64,000 nucleotides of DNA, from positions 744,001 to 808,000 of the forward strand of contig NZ_JBFMKQ010000002.1 in the NCBI RefSeq assembly GCF_040786285.1, written 5' to 3'. Below, in pieces: positions 54,674-62,992 of this stretch. Position 1 is the first letter of the stretch. Each line of letters starts with the position of its first letter. The notes under the pieces are model-generated. The model did not search any database. It was given only the letters and a program-made list of their open reading frames with translations, and had not been told where the DNA came from. The position numbers and the translations under genes are program-made. The DNA comes from Aquimarina sp040786285 (GTDB lineage Bacteria; Bacteroidota; Bacteroidia; Flavobacteriales; Flavobacteriaceae).

Positions 54674-56103
54674 TACATTTTGTTTTTGTCTAATGAGGTT
54701 TTCCCTGATTCTAAAACAGGTGCTGTGCCTTGTACTTCTTCTTGGCGGATAAATTTCTTTATTTCTAAACGCTCCCTACATCTACCTGTATTACAATGTT
54801 CTAACTCTGAATAAGATGGATATTCTTCTTTACAATCAGGATTTGTACATACCAATATATATTGATCTTTTTTACTCTGTCTTTCCTTTTCTGGGAAGAA
54901 GCGTAAAGGGGTAAGAGACGAAGTGAAAATCACAGGAGTCCCGAAAGAGTTATTGCTGTAATGGTGTTCACGATCTAATTCCGGATTTTTAATCCCATAT
55001 TCGCGTCCAAGAAATACCTTTCCTATGGTCACTGCCTTGAAAAAATCATGGCCGGACAAAAGTGCTTGATAAAACTTCTTAAAAAAGGCTAAAGATGTAA
55101 GAGGTGTAACTTCGTTTTGCATAGCCAAAACAAAAGGAATTCCTTTTTTTATAAGGCTAACTGCTAACCCTTGTCCTTTTGAATTGGTTTGACCACTTTC
55201 GCAAGCTTGCATTACAATAGCTAAAGGTTTTTTATAATTTAAATCCTTTTCGAATAGCGCAGCAAATTTTTTATGGCTTACCCATTGTTTATGGCCATCA
55301 TTATCTATAAAAGCGATTTCGGGTTTTTCTTTTTCCATTCTGGCATGACCATAAAAATGAAGTATGTATTCTCCATCAAGTTTTGGTTCTACTTCTTTTT
55401 TAAACTTTTCAACGAATTTTTCCCAACTGGGATTTTTTAAACGCCTAGCGACTATTACCTTTTCGTTATTTTCAGTTTGGAATTCTTTATTCAGATCGTC
55501 AAAACACTTTTCAAAATCGGCAGTATTAAGATTATCGTTTTCAGGGCTACAAATGACCGTTATTATATTTAGTTTCTTCTGCTCCTGGGGAGAATAGTCG
55601 TGTTCGCTATCTTTTCCATCCAAATACTCAATATACCGTACAAGATCGAATTTAACATCTTTTTGCGCAGCGATATAAAAGGGTTCTTCTATATCGTTAT
55701 CATAATTATCATCCATAATCTGTAAATACTCCCAAGGAAGCATGGCCAAATTACGAGTATCTTTATCAAACAATAATACAATAATGCACCTGGCTTCATC
55801 AGATCTCAGGATGTAAGACAAGTCACTGTATACAAAGTTCTTTACCTCAGGGATATCGACAAGACAAAGTATTTTGAAAAGAACTTTGCCTAGGACCTCA
55901 AAATCGTTCTTTTTAAAAATGCCTTCGACCCTGGTTCTGTTAAGGGCCTTATGAAAAATCTGACTTACTGTAAGTTCTAATTCCAGGCCATCCTGTCTTA
56001 GATCTGTAGCAGAACTATTCTTAAGTTTTTTTTTAGGTTTTGTATACTTTATCTGATCCTTGGTAAACTCTATAAGTAAATATCTCACATCATTTTCAGC
56101 CAT
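54673..56103 (-). CDS. CHAT-domain (caspase-like) protease
   Basis: A 476-residue protease of the caspase-HetF-associated group. The CHAT fold covers about residues 100-400: LPWEYLQIM (122-130), the catalytic His253 in LHFYGHARM, and the catalytic Cys301 in VMQACESGQ. Both members of the dyad are present. The C-terminal region holds four cysteines (Cys419, Cys424, Cys437, Cys442) spaced like a zinc knuckle. CHAT proteases cut proteins after specific triggers, as in gasdermin systems and type III-E TPR-CHAT. It lies between the unknown 362-aa gene (nine-base gap) and the TPR gene (one-base overlap). Confidence 0.92.
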   Translation of the reverse strand: MAENDVRYLLIEFTKDQIKYTKPKKKLKNSSATDLRQDGLELELTVSQIFHKALNRTRVEGIFKKNDFEVLGKVLFKILCLVDIPEVKNFVYSDLSYILRSDEARCIIVLLFDKDTRNLAMLPWEYLQIMDDNYDNDIEEPFYIAAQKDVKFDLVRYIEYLDGKDSEHDYSPQEQKKLNIITVICSPENDNLNTADFEKCFDDLNKEFQTENNEKVIVARRLKNPSWEKFVEKFKKEVEPKLDGEYILHFYGHARMEKEKPEIAFIDNDGHKQWVSHKKFAALFEKDLNYKKPLAIVMQACESGQTNSKGQGLAVSLIKKGIPFVLAMQNEVTPLTSLAFFKKFYQALLSGHDFFKAVTIGKVFLGREYGIKNPELDREHHYSNNSFGTPVIFTSSLTPLRFFPEKERQSKKDQYILVCTNPDCKEEYPSYSELEHCNTGRCRERLEIKKFIRQEEVQGTAPVLESGKTSLDKNKM

Positions 56104-56112
56104 ACTATATCT

Positions 56113-57201
56113 TTATTTTTTGTTAGTCAAGATAGAAAGTAGCTCTATATCCATTTTCTTTTCCCAGTCATCCCTCTTGTCTTGAAGTTGTTTTTTATCA
56201 CCAGAAAGTGGTTTTCGATCATCGACCATTTCTTTTAGTTCATGTCGAAAGTCTGCAATTTGATCATCTACCTGATCACGGATTAAGTCAGGACTCATTC
56301 GTACCATATTTGACAACGCATATAATTTTGCATTGATTAGGTTCATTTGTTCATTCTTTATTTCTCCCATACCCGAAATGAGTTCCTGAATCTTCTTAAA
56401 ATGCTCATAGTAGGGGAGAGCTTCTATATCACTTCTATCACCTGTTGCCAAAATGCTGTATAAGACATAGTCATCTTTATCATAGCGAGTGGCTTTATCT
56501 TTGGTTATACCATGGTGTAGTTTACCATTAATAACAAAAAAGTCGTTGGGATTAATGCTTTCTTCAGGCTCATTAATCAATGCGAAGTATCCTGGAAAGA
56601 AATCTTCTTGAGTATCAGGATTAAGTGTAATTTGATGGCCAATAAGTGGCTCCACATCTTTAGAATCAACCAGGTCTTCATAACCATCTAATACTATTTT
56701 GGCTGCTTTTACATAGGGGAGCACCGAGGTCCCGAAACTACTCAAATATGTTTTTGAGGTATTTTCAATAAGGTTTAAGACTTTTCTCAGATAGTCGTTT
56801 CTTTCAGCACGCCCTAGTACTATTGAAATTGAAAAATTTCCACCTCGATAAGGATGTAAGCCAGCCACTTTGGTGTCTTTAAAGATCATACCTCCTGGGA
56901 GCGTATCATCCTTTTTCCCCTCAAGAAGCATTTTTTGACCAACGAAGAAAGGAACTTCCTGAAACTTTCCATCATATAAGAATTTTGAGCCTACAAAAAC
57001 AATCGGTTCCCATTCTTTAAACCATTTCCTTTGATAAGTTAAGTACATTTCATTAACAGTTACCTCAAAATATTGTTTATGCCTTTGAAAAGGCCCCGTT
57101 TTCTTAAGCTTTGGTTCAATGTTTTTTTGAGGAATAATGATTCTTGCAGGGCGATAACTTTTTGTTCCCTTAATCTTTCCCCATAGTTCGTTAAATCCCA
57201 T
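56113..57201 (-). CDS. Unrecognised 362-aa protein of the CHAT cassette
   Basis: I do not recognise a family. Residues 1-260 look mixed alpha/beta with several aromatic strands (KQYFEVTVNEMYLTYQRKWF, GGNFSISIVLGRAE, DDYVLYSILATG). Residues about 262-360 are a highly charged helical, probably coiled-coil tail ending KKMDIELLSILTNKK. There is no signal peptide or membrane helix. It is the first gene of a tight three-gene minus-strand operon with the CHAT protease and TPR protein. By position it may be the substrate, the trigger sensor or an adaptor of the protease; that is inference. Confidence 0.8.
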   Translation of the reverse strand: MGFNELWGKIKGTKSYRPARIIIPQKNIEPKLKKTGPFQRHKQYFEVTVNEMYLTYQRKWFKEWEPIVFVGSKFLYDGKFQEVPFFVGQKMLLEGKKDDTLPGGMIFKDTKVAGLHPYRGGNFSISIVLGRAERNDYLRKVLNLIENTSKTYLSSFGTSVLPYVKAAKIVLDGYEDLVDSKDVEPLIGHQITLNPDTQEDFFPGYFALINEPEESINPNDFFVINGKLHHGITKDKATRYDKDDYVLYSILATGDRSDIEALPYYEHFKKIQELISGMGEIKNEQMNLINAKLYALSNMVRMSPDLIRDQVDDQIADFRHELKEMVDDRKPLSGDKKQLQDKRDDWEKKMDIELLSILTNKK

Positions 57202-57472
57202 AATCGCGATATTTTAGGTTTTATATTGCTTCTGTTTTCTTTGTGGGGGTAACGCGGGGGTAGTTTCTACTATAAAGTTAATGAATTTTATTTACTTAAC
57301 ATCTGTTTTCCAGGTATTTAACCTTTGGTTAATGTGGTTTTGTATTTTGTGTTATAAAAAAGATTTACTTTTTTTTATGGCTTTAATGATTTATAATTTT
57401 GATAAAAAAAGGGTTATATCATGATTCGATATTTAATCCATATAGGAATTCATAAGACATAGAATTAGAAAC

Positions 57473-57937
57473 TTATTGAGTAGAATTAATTATTTCTATA
57501 GTTTCTTTTTTCTCTTTAGGGTTTTTAATACGAATATTGATCTTACGATATTGCCATTCGATACCATTTCTATCTGCAATAATATCTATAGAACCACTTG
57601 CTTTACTACCTGTTATTTTTATTGTTACTACTATAGAATTTTTATTGTTTGTATATCCAACATCTCCTTCGATAATTGCCAAACTAGAAATAGGGTCAAG
57701 TTCACCCATTACTTCGATTACCCTTTCATTTTTGCGAGCCTTTTCTAATGCATTATCATAAATAGAAGAGTCTGAGAGTACTTCGCCAAAACCAATAATA
57801 TTATCCCCAACACCTAAGGAAGAAATAATTGACAGTATACACATACAAATAAAAAAGAGTAATGTAATTGATGTACCCCATTTCCAATTTCTTTTCCACC
57901 AGTTTCTTTCGAGTTTTGCCTCATCATTCATAGCCAT
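57473..57937 (-). CDS. Coa1-like single-pass membrane protein
   Basis: A 154-residue protein: basic N-terminus (RNWWKRNWKWG), one transmembrane helix (about 19-40), then an extracytoplasmic domain with ALEKARKNERVIEVMGELDP, followed by SLAIIEGDVGYTNNKNSI, the pattern of cytochrome-oxidase assembly factor 1 (Coa1) proteins in bacteria. No oxidase gene is nearby. It lies 271 bases upstream of the CHAT cassette on the same strand; a shared transcript is possible but not shown. Confidence 0.8.
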   Translation of the reverse strand: MAMNDEAKLERNWWKRNWKWGTSITLLFFICMCILSIISSLGVGDNIIGFGEVLSDSSIYDNALEKARKNERVIEVMGELDPISSLAIIEGDVGYTNNKNSIVVTIKITGSKASGSIDIIADRNGIEWQYRKINIRIKNPKEKKETIEIINSTQ

Positions 57938-58006
57938 TACTTTTATATATTATATTGACTATTAAAATTTAAAATCGTGACAAAACAACTTACTAATAGG
58001 TCATGG

Positions 58007-58660
58007 TTATCTAGTCACTGGTTTAACTTTTATTTTTCTATTCCAATAGATGATATATAGAGTACCCAGTATTGTAGGGGTAATCCAGGCAATTAAGCTT
58101 CCGATCCCCAAACCGGCTACAATAAAAGCAGTGATCGATGCAATAAAAGCCCCGATAATTTTACTAATATGGGTGGTTAGCCATGAATTTTTGGTGTTGG
58201 TAAAAGTCTTGAAAAACCTAAAGTCTTTGATAGTCATAAACAGACCAAATGCACCGAAGAATAAAAATAGAATACTATTAGTTACTCCTGTAGCTATTCC
58301 ATAAATACCAAGTGTGGTCATAATCACAGAAAAGAACAACATACTCCCAGAGATTGTTTTATCTGCCCAGTCTGCTTCTTTTTTGTGTTTGGATTTAAAG
58401 GAGAGTGCTCTGTTTCCTGCAAGAACCAGATACATTGTAAATAAACCTATTAAGAAAAGAAATAGGTTTTCATGATTGGGCATCCACGCAATTGGTAAGG
58501 ATATTAGCGAACTGGCCATCATTCCTATAGAGAATAGCTTTCCTGTTTTTTTATGTAATGCGCTCCCTTTTTTTGTAATTATACTTAGTATTCCTGCAAT
58601 TAATCCTACTCCGCCAAAAAAAGCATGAATGTATATAAAGATCGTAATTGTTTGTTCCAT
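58007..58660 (-). CDS. DUF2306-like multi-pass membrane protein
   Basis: A 217-residue protein with six to seven hydrophobic helices (FIYIHAFFGGVGLIAGILS at the start, then LISLPIAWMP, LFLFLIGLFTMYLVLAG, SMLFFSVIMTTLGIYG, ILFLFFGAFGLFM, IGAFIASITAFIVAGLG). The early His and the KKGSALHKKTGKLFSIG loop fit DUF2306 or related four-helix heme-binding-like membrane proteins. Function unknown. Confidence 0.75.
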   Translation of the reverse strand: MEQTITIFIYIHAFFGGVGLIAGILSIITKKGSALHKKTGKLFSIGMMASSLISLPIAWMPNHENLFLFLIGLFTMYLVLAGNRALSFKSKHKKEADWADKTISGSMLFFSVIMTTLGIYGIATGVTNSILFLFFGAFGLFMTIKDFRFFKTFTNTKNSWLTTHISKIIGAFIASITAFIVAGLGIGSLIAWITPTILGTLYIIYWNRKIKVKPVTR

Positions 58661-58791
58661 GGTTAGTTTTATAGTTATGACATCAAAGATCTTATTTTAA
58701 ACGAGATTTGCAAGAGTTTGACTACCCAACTGTAGTTTTTATTGGATGAATGGCAAAATAATGTCTTTGAACACAATGAGTATTGTAAGGC

Positions 58792-59181
58792 TTATGTTTT
58801 TATAGCTGTACCCGTGATTTTCACCTTTCCTCCAAAAGGTAAAGCTTCTGCTTGATAAATTGTTCTTGAAGGCCTTTTACCTTCTGGGAATAATTTTATA
58901 TATAATTGATTTATTTCAGGAAGGTCATCCAAATTATCAAAAGCAATATCAATAAATACGACATCACTTTTATTAAAGCCGGCATTTTTTAGAGCTGCAA
59001 AAAAGTTAGAAAATGCAAGTTGACCTTCTTCTAATGCTGTGCCAGAAACATAATTTCCATCAGTGTTTATAGATAATTGACCACTTACAAAACACATATT
59101 GTTTGCCACTACGGCATGGCTTATAGGATTTGACCATTTTGGAAGCCCTTCTCCTTGTACTATATATTTTTTGTTGCCCAT
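58792..59181 (-). CDS. RidA (YjgF/YER057c/UK114) family protein, catalytic Glu absent
   Basis: A 129-residue trimeric-fold protein with the RidA order (VANNMCFVSGQLSI, TALEEGQLAFSNFFAALK, PSRTIYQAEALPFGGKVKI). The substrate-binding Arg of P-S/A-R-T is kept. The C-terminal IEIEAIA of active imine deaminases reads VKITGTA here, so the catalytic Glu is replaced by Thr. It probably belongs to a non-deaminase RidA subgroup. It lies 35 bases after a GNAT gene and ends the run from 64000. Confidence 0.85.
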   Translation of the reverse strand: MGNKKYIVQGEGLPKWSNPISHAVVANNMCFVSGQLSINTDGNYVSGTALEEGQLAFSNFFAALKNAGFNKSDVVFIDIAFDNLDDLPEINQLYIKLFPEGKRPSRTIYQAEALPFGGKVKITGTAIKT

Positions 59182-59216
59182 ATTATATTGTAAATAAGGA
59201 TTTATAATTAGTCGGA

Positions 59217-59738
59217 TTAACTCCTTTTAATAGTAAAAATAATATTGTCGAGATTGTCTTTATCTATTCTGTTTTCGATATGGTTAAAATTGTGTTTTTT
59301 TAAAAGGTATTTCGAAGGTTCATTAGCCTTGTGAGTGTATGCTTCAATTTGATCAAGCTGTAACGTTTCAAAACCGTATTTGAGTACAGATCGCAAAGCT
59401 TCACTCATAATACCTTTTCCTTGTAGTTCTGGGTGCAAATCATAACCTACTTCTGCAGTTTTTCTTTCTTTTGAGAAATTCCATAAACAAATGGTACCTA
59501 CTAGTTCTGGATTTCTGTTTATGGTGATACCCCAAAATACCCAACTACCATTAGATATACCTTTTTTTATTTTATGAATAAAATTAACGGCATCTTGTAG
59601 TGTATCAGTTTTAGGCCTTTTTATATATTGATTGATAGTTAGGTCAGATCTTAAGAATTGAATTGCGTAACTATCGGCATTTTCTATAGGTCGTAATGTT
59701 AGCCTTTTTGTTTCTATGACGGGAGAAGTAGTAATCAT
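59217..59738 (-). CDS. GNAT-family (RimJ/RimL-like) N-acetyltransferase
   Basis: A 173-residue acetyltransferase of the RimJ/RimL group: ETKRLTLRPIENADS at the start, VGTICLWNFSKERKTAEVGYDL, then the acetyl-CoA segment LHPELQGKGIMSEALRSVLKYGF, and EAYTHKANEPSKYLLKKHNF. The substrate is unknown; family members modify ribosomal proteins or small amines. Gap to the preceding DUF4350 gene is 32 bases. Confidence 0.9.
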   Translation of the reverse strand: MITTSPVIETKRLTLRPIENADSYAIQFLRSDLTINQYIKRPKTDTLQDAVNFIHKIKKGISNGSWVFWGITINRNPELVGTICLWNFSKERKTAEVGYDLHPELQGKGIMSEALRSVLKYGFETLQLDQIEAYTHKANEPSKYLLKKHNFNHIENRIDKDNLDNIIFTIKRS

Positions 59739-59770
59739 TGTTTTATTTTCATAAAATAAAGAAGATATAA

Positions 59771-60682
59771 TTAATCGAATTTTTTATCTAACCAATGAAT
59801 TATATTTAGTAGTAATTTATAGTTTTCTTTAGCTTCATCTGTATTCATTCCAACTTTTCTCTTGTTGGGTCCGGCCAATTGTGTGGTGAACATGGCAGCC
59901 TCGCCAGAGACCACAATTCTACCTTTTCCAAATTTTGTATAGGCCCCCTGTGACCATCCTTTTAGATTATATGTTGTCGTTTTCTTGTCAAAAACCCATG
60001 CAGTATCCGGAAGTCTGTTCACATATCTCTGGTCGAAAACTAAAATAGGTTTTGCTTTAGCCGGTATTTTAATGGCTTGTCCTGTAAATGTGGCAACCTT
60101 TGAGACACTTTCGTTACTATTTCTTCCTTTAGTGATGGGGCTTTCAATAAGAGTTCCCGTTTTTAGACTAAAATATGCCGGTCCTTTAACCAGGGTGTCC
60201 GTAGCAAAACCATTGGTAAATCTAAAATTAAAAGCTGCTGCTAATTCTTCGGCGGCGCCAGCCATAGGCATATGATCAGCAATAAGAAATAAGCTTCCTC
60301 CTTCTTGTACCCATTGTTTGACTGTTTCAATCTCTGATTTTGTAAAAGCTGAAGAAACCGGAACATACCAATTTTCAATATTAGTTTTATGCAATGCATT
60401 AGAAATAACAAGAATCTTTCCGGTAGCTAATTTTTCTTTTTCAAAGAGACCTTTATACCTTTTTACGGTATATCCATCGCTCTCTAAAAGATTAGAAAAC
60501 CCTTTATATCTTCCGTTTTTGGTATGAAAATTATGATGACCTTCATCGATAAAGACTACAGGTCCTTTTCCAGGTTCGTATTCTGGATTTTGTATTGTAG
60601 GTTGGTAGTTATTATCTGCAATTTGTTGCGAATAGGTACCAGCGGAAATAACAAAGAGGAAGATAAAGGCCGTTTTTTTCAT
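59771..60682 (-). CDS. Exported DUF4350 (glutamine-amidotransferase-like) protein
   Basis: A 303-residue protein with signal peptide (MKKTAFIFLFVISAGTYSQ). The DUF4350 segment starts GPVVFIDEGHHNFHTKNGRY and continues LVISNALHKTNIENW, then VKQWVQEGGSLFLIADHMPMAGAAEELAAAFNF, which resembles class I amidotransferase folds without the Cys nucleophile. The rest includes a beta region ending in RIVVSGEAAMFTTQLAG. Function unknown. It lies 26 bases after the nitrilase gene. Confidence 0.82.
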   Translation of the reverse strand: MKKTAFIFLFVISAGTYSQQIADNNYQPTIQNPEYEPGKGPVVFIDEGHHNFHTKNGRYKGFSNLLESDGYTVKRYKGLFEKEKLATGKILVISNALHKTNIENWYVPVSSAFTKSEIETVKQWVQEGGSLFLIADHMPMAGAAEELAAAFNFRFTNGFATDTLVKGPAYFSLKTGTLIESPITKGRNSNESVSKVATFTGQAIKIPAKAKPILVFDQRYVNRLPDTAWVFDKKTTTYNLKGWSQGAYTKFGKGRIVVSGEAAMFTTQLAGPNKRKVGMNTDEAKENYKLLLNIIHWLDKKFD

Positions 60683-60708
60683 GCTAGTAGTTATTTTATT
60701 TGTCTAAC

Positions 60709-61632
60709 TTATTGTTCTTCTTTTGTTTCGGGTTGATTTTTTACATCTAACTTAAAAATATCATGTCTTGCATAATGTCCAATAACGTCAAAATCAAGTT
60801 TACTATGATTAATTTCATCTAGATCTAATTCTGCAATCAAAGCTCCTGATTCGCCAAATAAAGGCCCCGCTATCACTTTCCCCGAAGGAGAAACAATAAT
60901 ACTACCACCAGGACACATATCTTCGAATTCGTTTTCTACCAGTGGTTGATATTTTTGAGGATACATAGATTTGGTATAGTATTGATTACATCCCAGGACA
61001 AAGCATCTTCCTTCTAAAGCAATATGTTTCATAGTTGAGGTCCATTGTTCTCGAGAATCAGCTGTGGGAGCAATATAAATTTCAACCCCTTTTTGATACA
61101 TAGACATCCGAGCTAAAGGCATATAATTTTCCCAACAGATAAGTCCACCTAGTTTTCCAATTTTCGTTTTAAAAGTAACCAAAGATTCGCCATCTGCTTC
61201 TCCCCATATAACTCTTTCGGTACCGGTAGGTTTAATTTTTCTATGTGTACCTAATAGACCTTCTGTTGGAGAAATGTATAACATCGAACAGTATAAGCTG
61301 CCATTGGTATCTTGTTTTTCTGTGACCCCAATAACCAAATATATATGTTGCGATTTTGATAGTTTTTCTAGCCGTCGAAGATCATCACTGTTAAGATTAA
61401 TACTGTTTTTACGGTATTCGGAAAATAATGCTCTTCCTTCCCGAGTTCTACTACCAACCTTTGCCCCAAACGAAAATCCTCGTGGATAGCCAGGGATAAA
61501 TGATTCTGGGAAAACAAGTAATTCACAGCCTTCTTTTGCATATTTTTTGGTAAGCTGTTCTACTTTCTTAATGGTTTGATCTTTATCAAAAAATACCGGA
61601 CTCTCCTGAACTACACCTACTTTTACTTTCAC
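60709..61632 (-). CDS. Nitrilase/carbon-nitrogen hydrolase
   Basis: A 307-residue enzyme with the Glu-Lys-Cys triad: Glu43 in VFPESFIPGYP, Lys132 in THRKIKPTGTERVIWG and Cys166 in LICWENYMP. The long THRK...ERVIWGEADG motif is that of true nitrilases rather than N-carbamoylputrescine amidases. It would convert a nitrile to acid and ammonia. It begins three bases after the ureohydrolase gene, so both are translated from one message. The natural nitrile is unknown. Confidence 0.9.
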   Translation of the reverse strand: MKVKVGVVQESPVFFDKDQTIKKVEQLTKKYAKEGCELLVFPESFIPGYPRGFSFGAKVGSRTREGRALFSEYRKNSINLNSDDLRRLEKLSKSQHIYLVIGVTEKQDTNGSLYCSMLYISPTEGLLGTHRKIKPTGTERVIWGEADGESLVTFKTKIGKLGGLICWENYMPLARMSMYQKGVEIYIAPTADSREQWTSTMKHIALEGRCFVLGCNQYYTKSMYPQKYQPLVENEFEDMCPGGSIIVSPSGKVIAGPLFGESGALIAELDLDEINHSKLDFDVIGHYARHDIFKLDVKNQPETKEEQ

Positions 61633-61635
61633 TGG

Positions 61636-62442
61636 TTATTTCATTAAAAGATTAATTATATTTTTTATTGGTTTTAATTCTGAAGGAAATACGGTTATAG
61701 ATTCTAATACGCTACTGCCAACGATAGTAAAGTTAGTGTTTAATGCAGTAATATATTTTTCTGCATCACTTATTTTTAATCCATTGGGTACTTGATAATA
61801 CGTTTTATCATAATCTGAAGGCTCGAGGCAGTCAAAATCAAAATGTAGATATAGATGCGTAATTTTCTTTGATGCTAATGTTTGTATCAGATCTACAATA
61901 TCTACATTGATTGGAGCATAAATGTTCTCGGCATCTATTCTTTCTTGCTCGGTTTGATCAATATCTCTTACTCCAATATAATGAATTTGCGATGCTTTGA
62001 TTGTTGAGAATAGCAAAGAATTCATATTTTCTTCTCCTTCGCCAAGTAGGGTTCTTAAGGGCATGCCATGAAAATTGCAACTAGGAGAATCACAAGGTCG
62101 ATTAATATCGGCATGGGCATCAAACCAAATAACTCCAAGGTTGGGATATTTTTGGTTTAGATAGGATACCGGAACAATCTCTAACCCACAATCACCGCCA
62201 ATGGTTTTGATATTTTTGGGTTGAATATGATCTATTTCCTTTTTTAAACGCATTAACTGTTCTACAATAGCATCATAATTATTGATATGATATTTTTGTG
62301 TTCCATTTTTTCCTGCTCGAATATCAGAAAGCAGAATTTTTTTGAACGCTGCATCATTAAGATATTCTAAAATGGCTTTTGCGCCAGATTCGATATCTTT
62401 ACCGGTACCAGATCCCTGCCATTGTGGAAAATAGATTTTCAT
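61636..62442 (-). CDS. Arginase/agmatinase-family ureohydrolase with Cys in a metal position
   Basis: A 268-residue ureohydrolase fold. Metal motifs: WFDAHADIN (Asp108, His110, Asp112) and HFDFDCLEP (Asp202, Asp204). The first motif, normally GGDHS with His as a manganese ligand, reads GGDCG here (Cys85). The C-terminal half is otherwise regular. Reaction would be release of urea, or a related C-N cleavage, from a guanidino or amide compound. Directly coupled to nitrilase and DUF2867 genes, with gaps of three and four bases. Confidence 0.85.
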   Translation of the reverse strand: MKIYFPQWQGSGTGKDIESGAKAILEYLNDAAFKKILLSDIRAGKNGTQKYHINNYDAIVEQLMRLKKEIDHIQPKNIKTIGGDCGLEIVPVSYLNQKYPNLGVIWFDAHADINRPCDSPSCNFHGMPLRTLLGEGEENMNSLLFSTIKASQIHYIGVRDIDQTEQERIDAENIYAPINVDIVDLIQTLASKKITHLYLHFDFDCLEPSDYDKTYYQVPNGLKISDAEKYITALNTNFTIVGSSVLESITVFPSELKPIKNIINLLMK

Positions 62443-62446
62443 TGTT

Positions 62447-62992
62447 TCAGGTTGTGATAGTATTTAATTTATGTATTTCTTTAATTGTGTTTCTCAACAT
62501 ATTTTTGACAATCAATTTATGAAATGGCTTTACAGGTAAGAAATACAATCTACCTAATGTATTATTAAACTTGACAATGGTTGAAATAATTAATTCCTTT
62601 TGATCTCGATCAGCAGGTTCTAACAAAAGTGAAACTCTAAAATTAAGATGATGATCATCTTCGCCAAGAATTAATTCACCCTCATTTTGTTCATACACTT
62701 TAAAAATTCCTATTCGTTTTCCTTTTTCAATAGTAAAGTGGTTAGAAAGTATGTCTTTTTTATGAAGAGTGTTACCCGTTTTTAATCCAAAGATCGAAAC
62801 TATTTTATTTCGAAATACCATTAACAGATCTATCCATCTGGGAGAGGAAGTGAGAAATGCTTTGCTTATTTCTTCTATAGATATGTTATTATTTTCTTTT
62901 TGAATTTGGCCGAAATAACTATCCGCATAATCATATTTGATTTTTGATAACATTGAATTCTCTGGAAAGGCTATTTTCTTAATTTTCATCAC
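62447..62992 (-). CDS. DUF2867 protein
   Basis: A 181-residue protein; DUF2867 features are the SYFGQIQKENNNISIEEISK start, PRWIDLLMVFRNKIVSIFGL, and LGEDDHHLNFRVSLLLEP. This fold is SRPBCC-like and often sits with other short-chain or lipid genes; function is unknown. It overlaps the M1 aminopeptidase stop codon by four bases (ATGA), so translation is coupled. Confidence 0.85.
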   Translation of the reverse strand: MMKIKKIAFPENSMLSKIKYDYADSYFGQIQKENNNISIEEISKAFLTSSPRWIDLLMVFRNKIVSIFGLKTGNTLHKKDILSNHFTIEKGKRIGIFKVYEQNEGELILGEDDHHLNFRVSLLLEPADRDQKELIISTIVKFNNTLGRLYFLPVKPFHKLIVKNMLRNTIKEIHKLNTITT

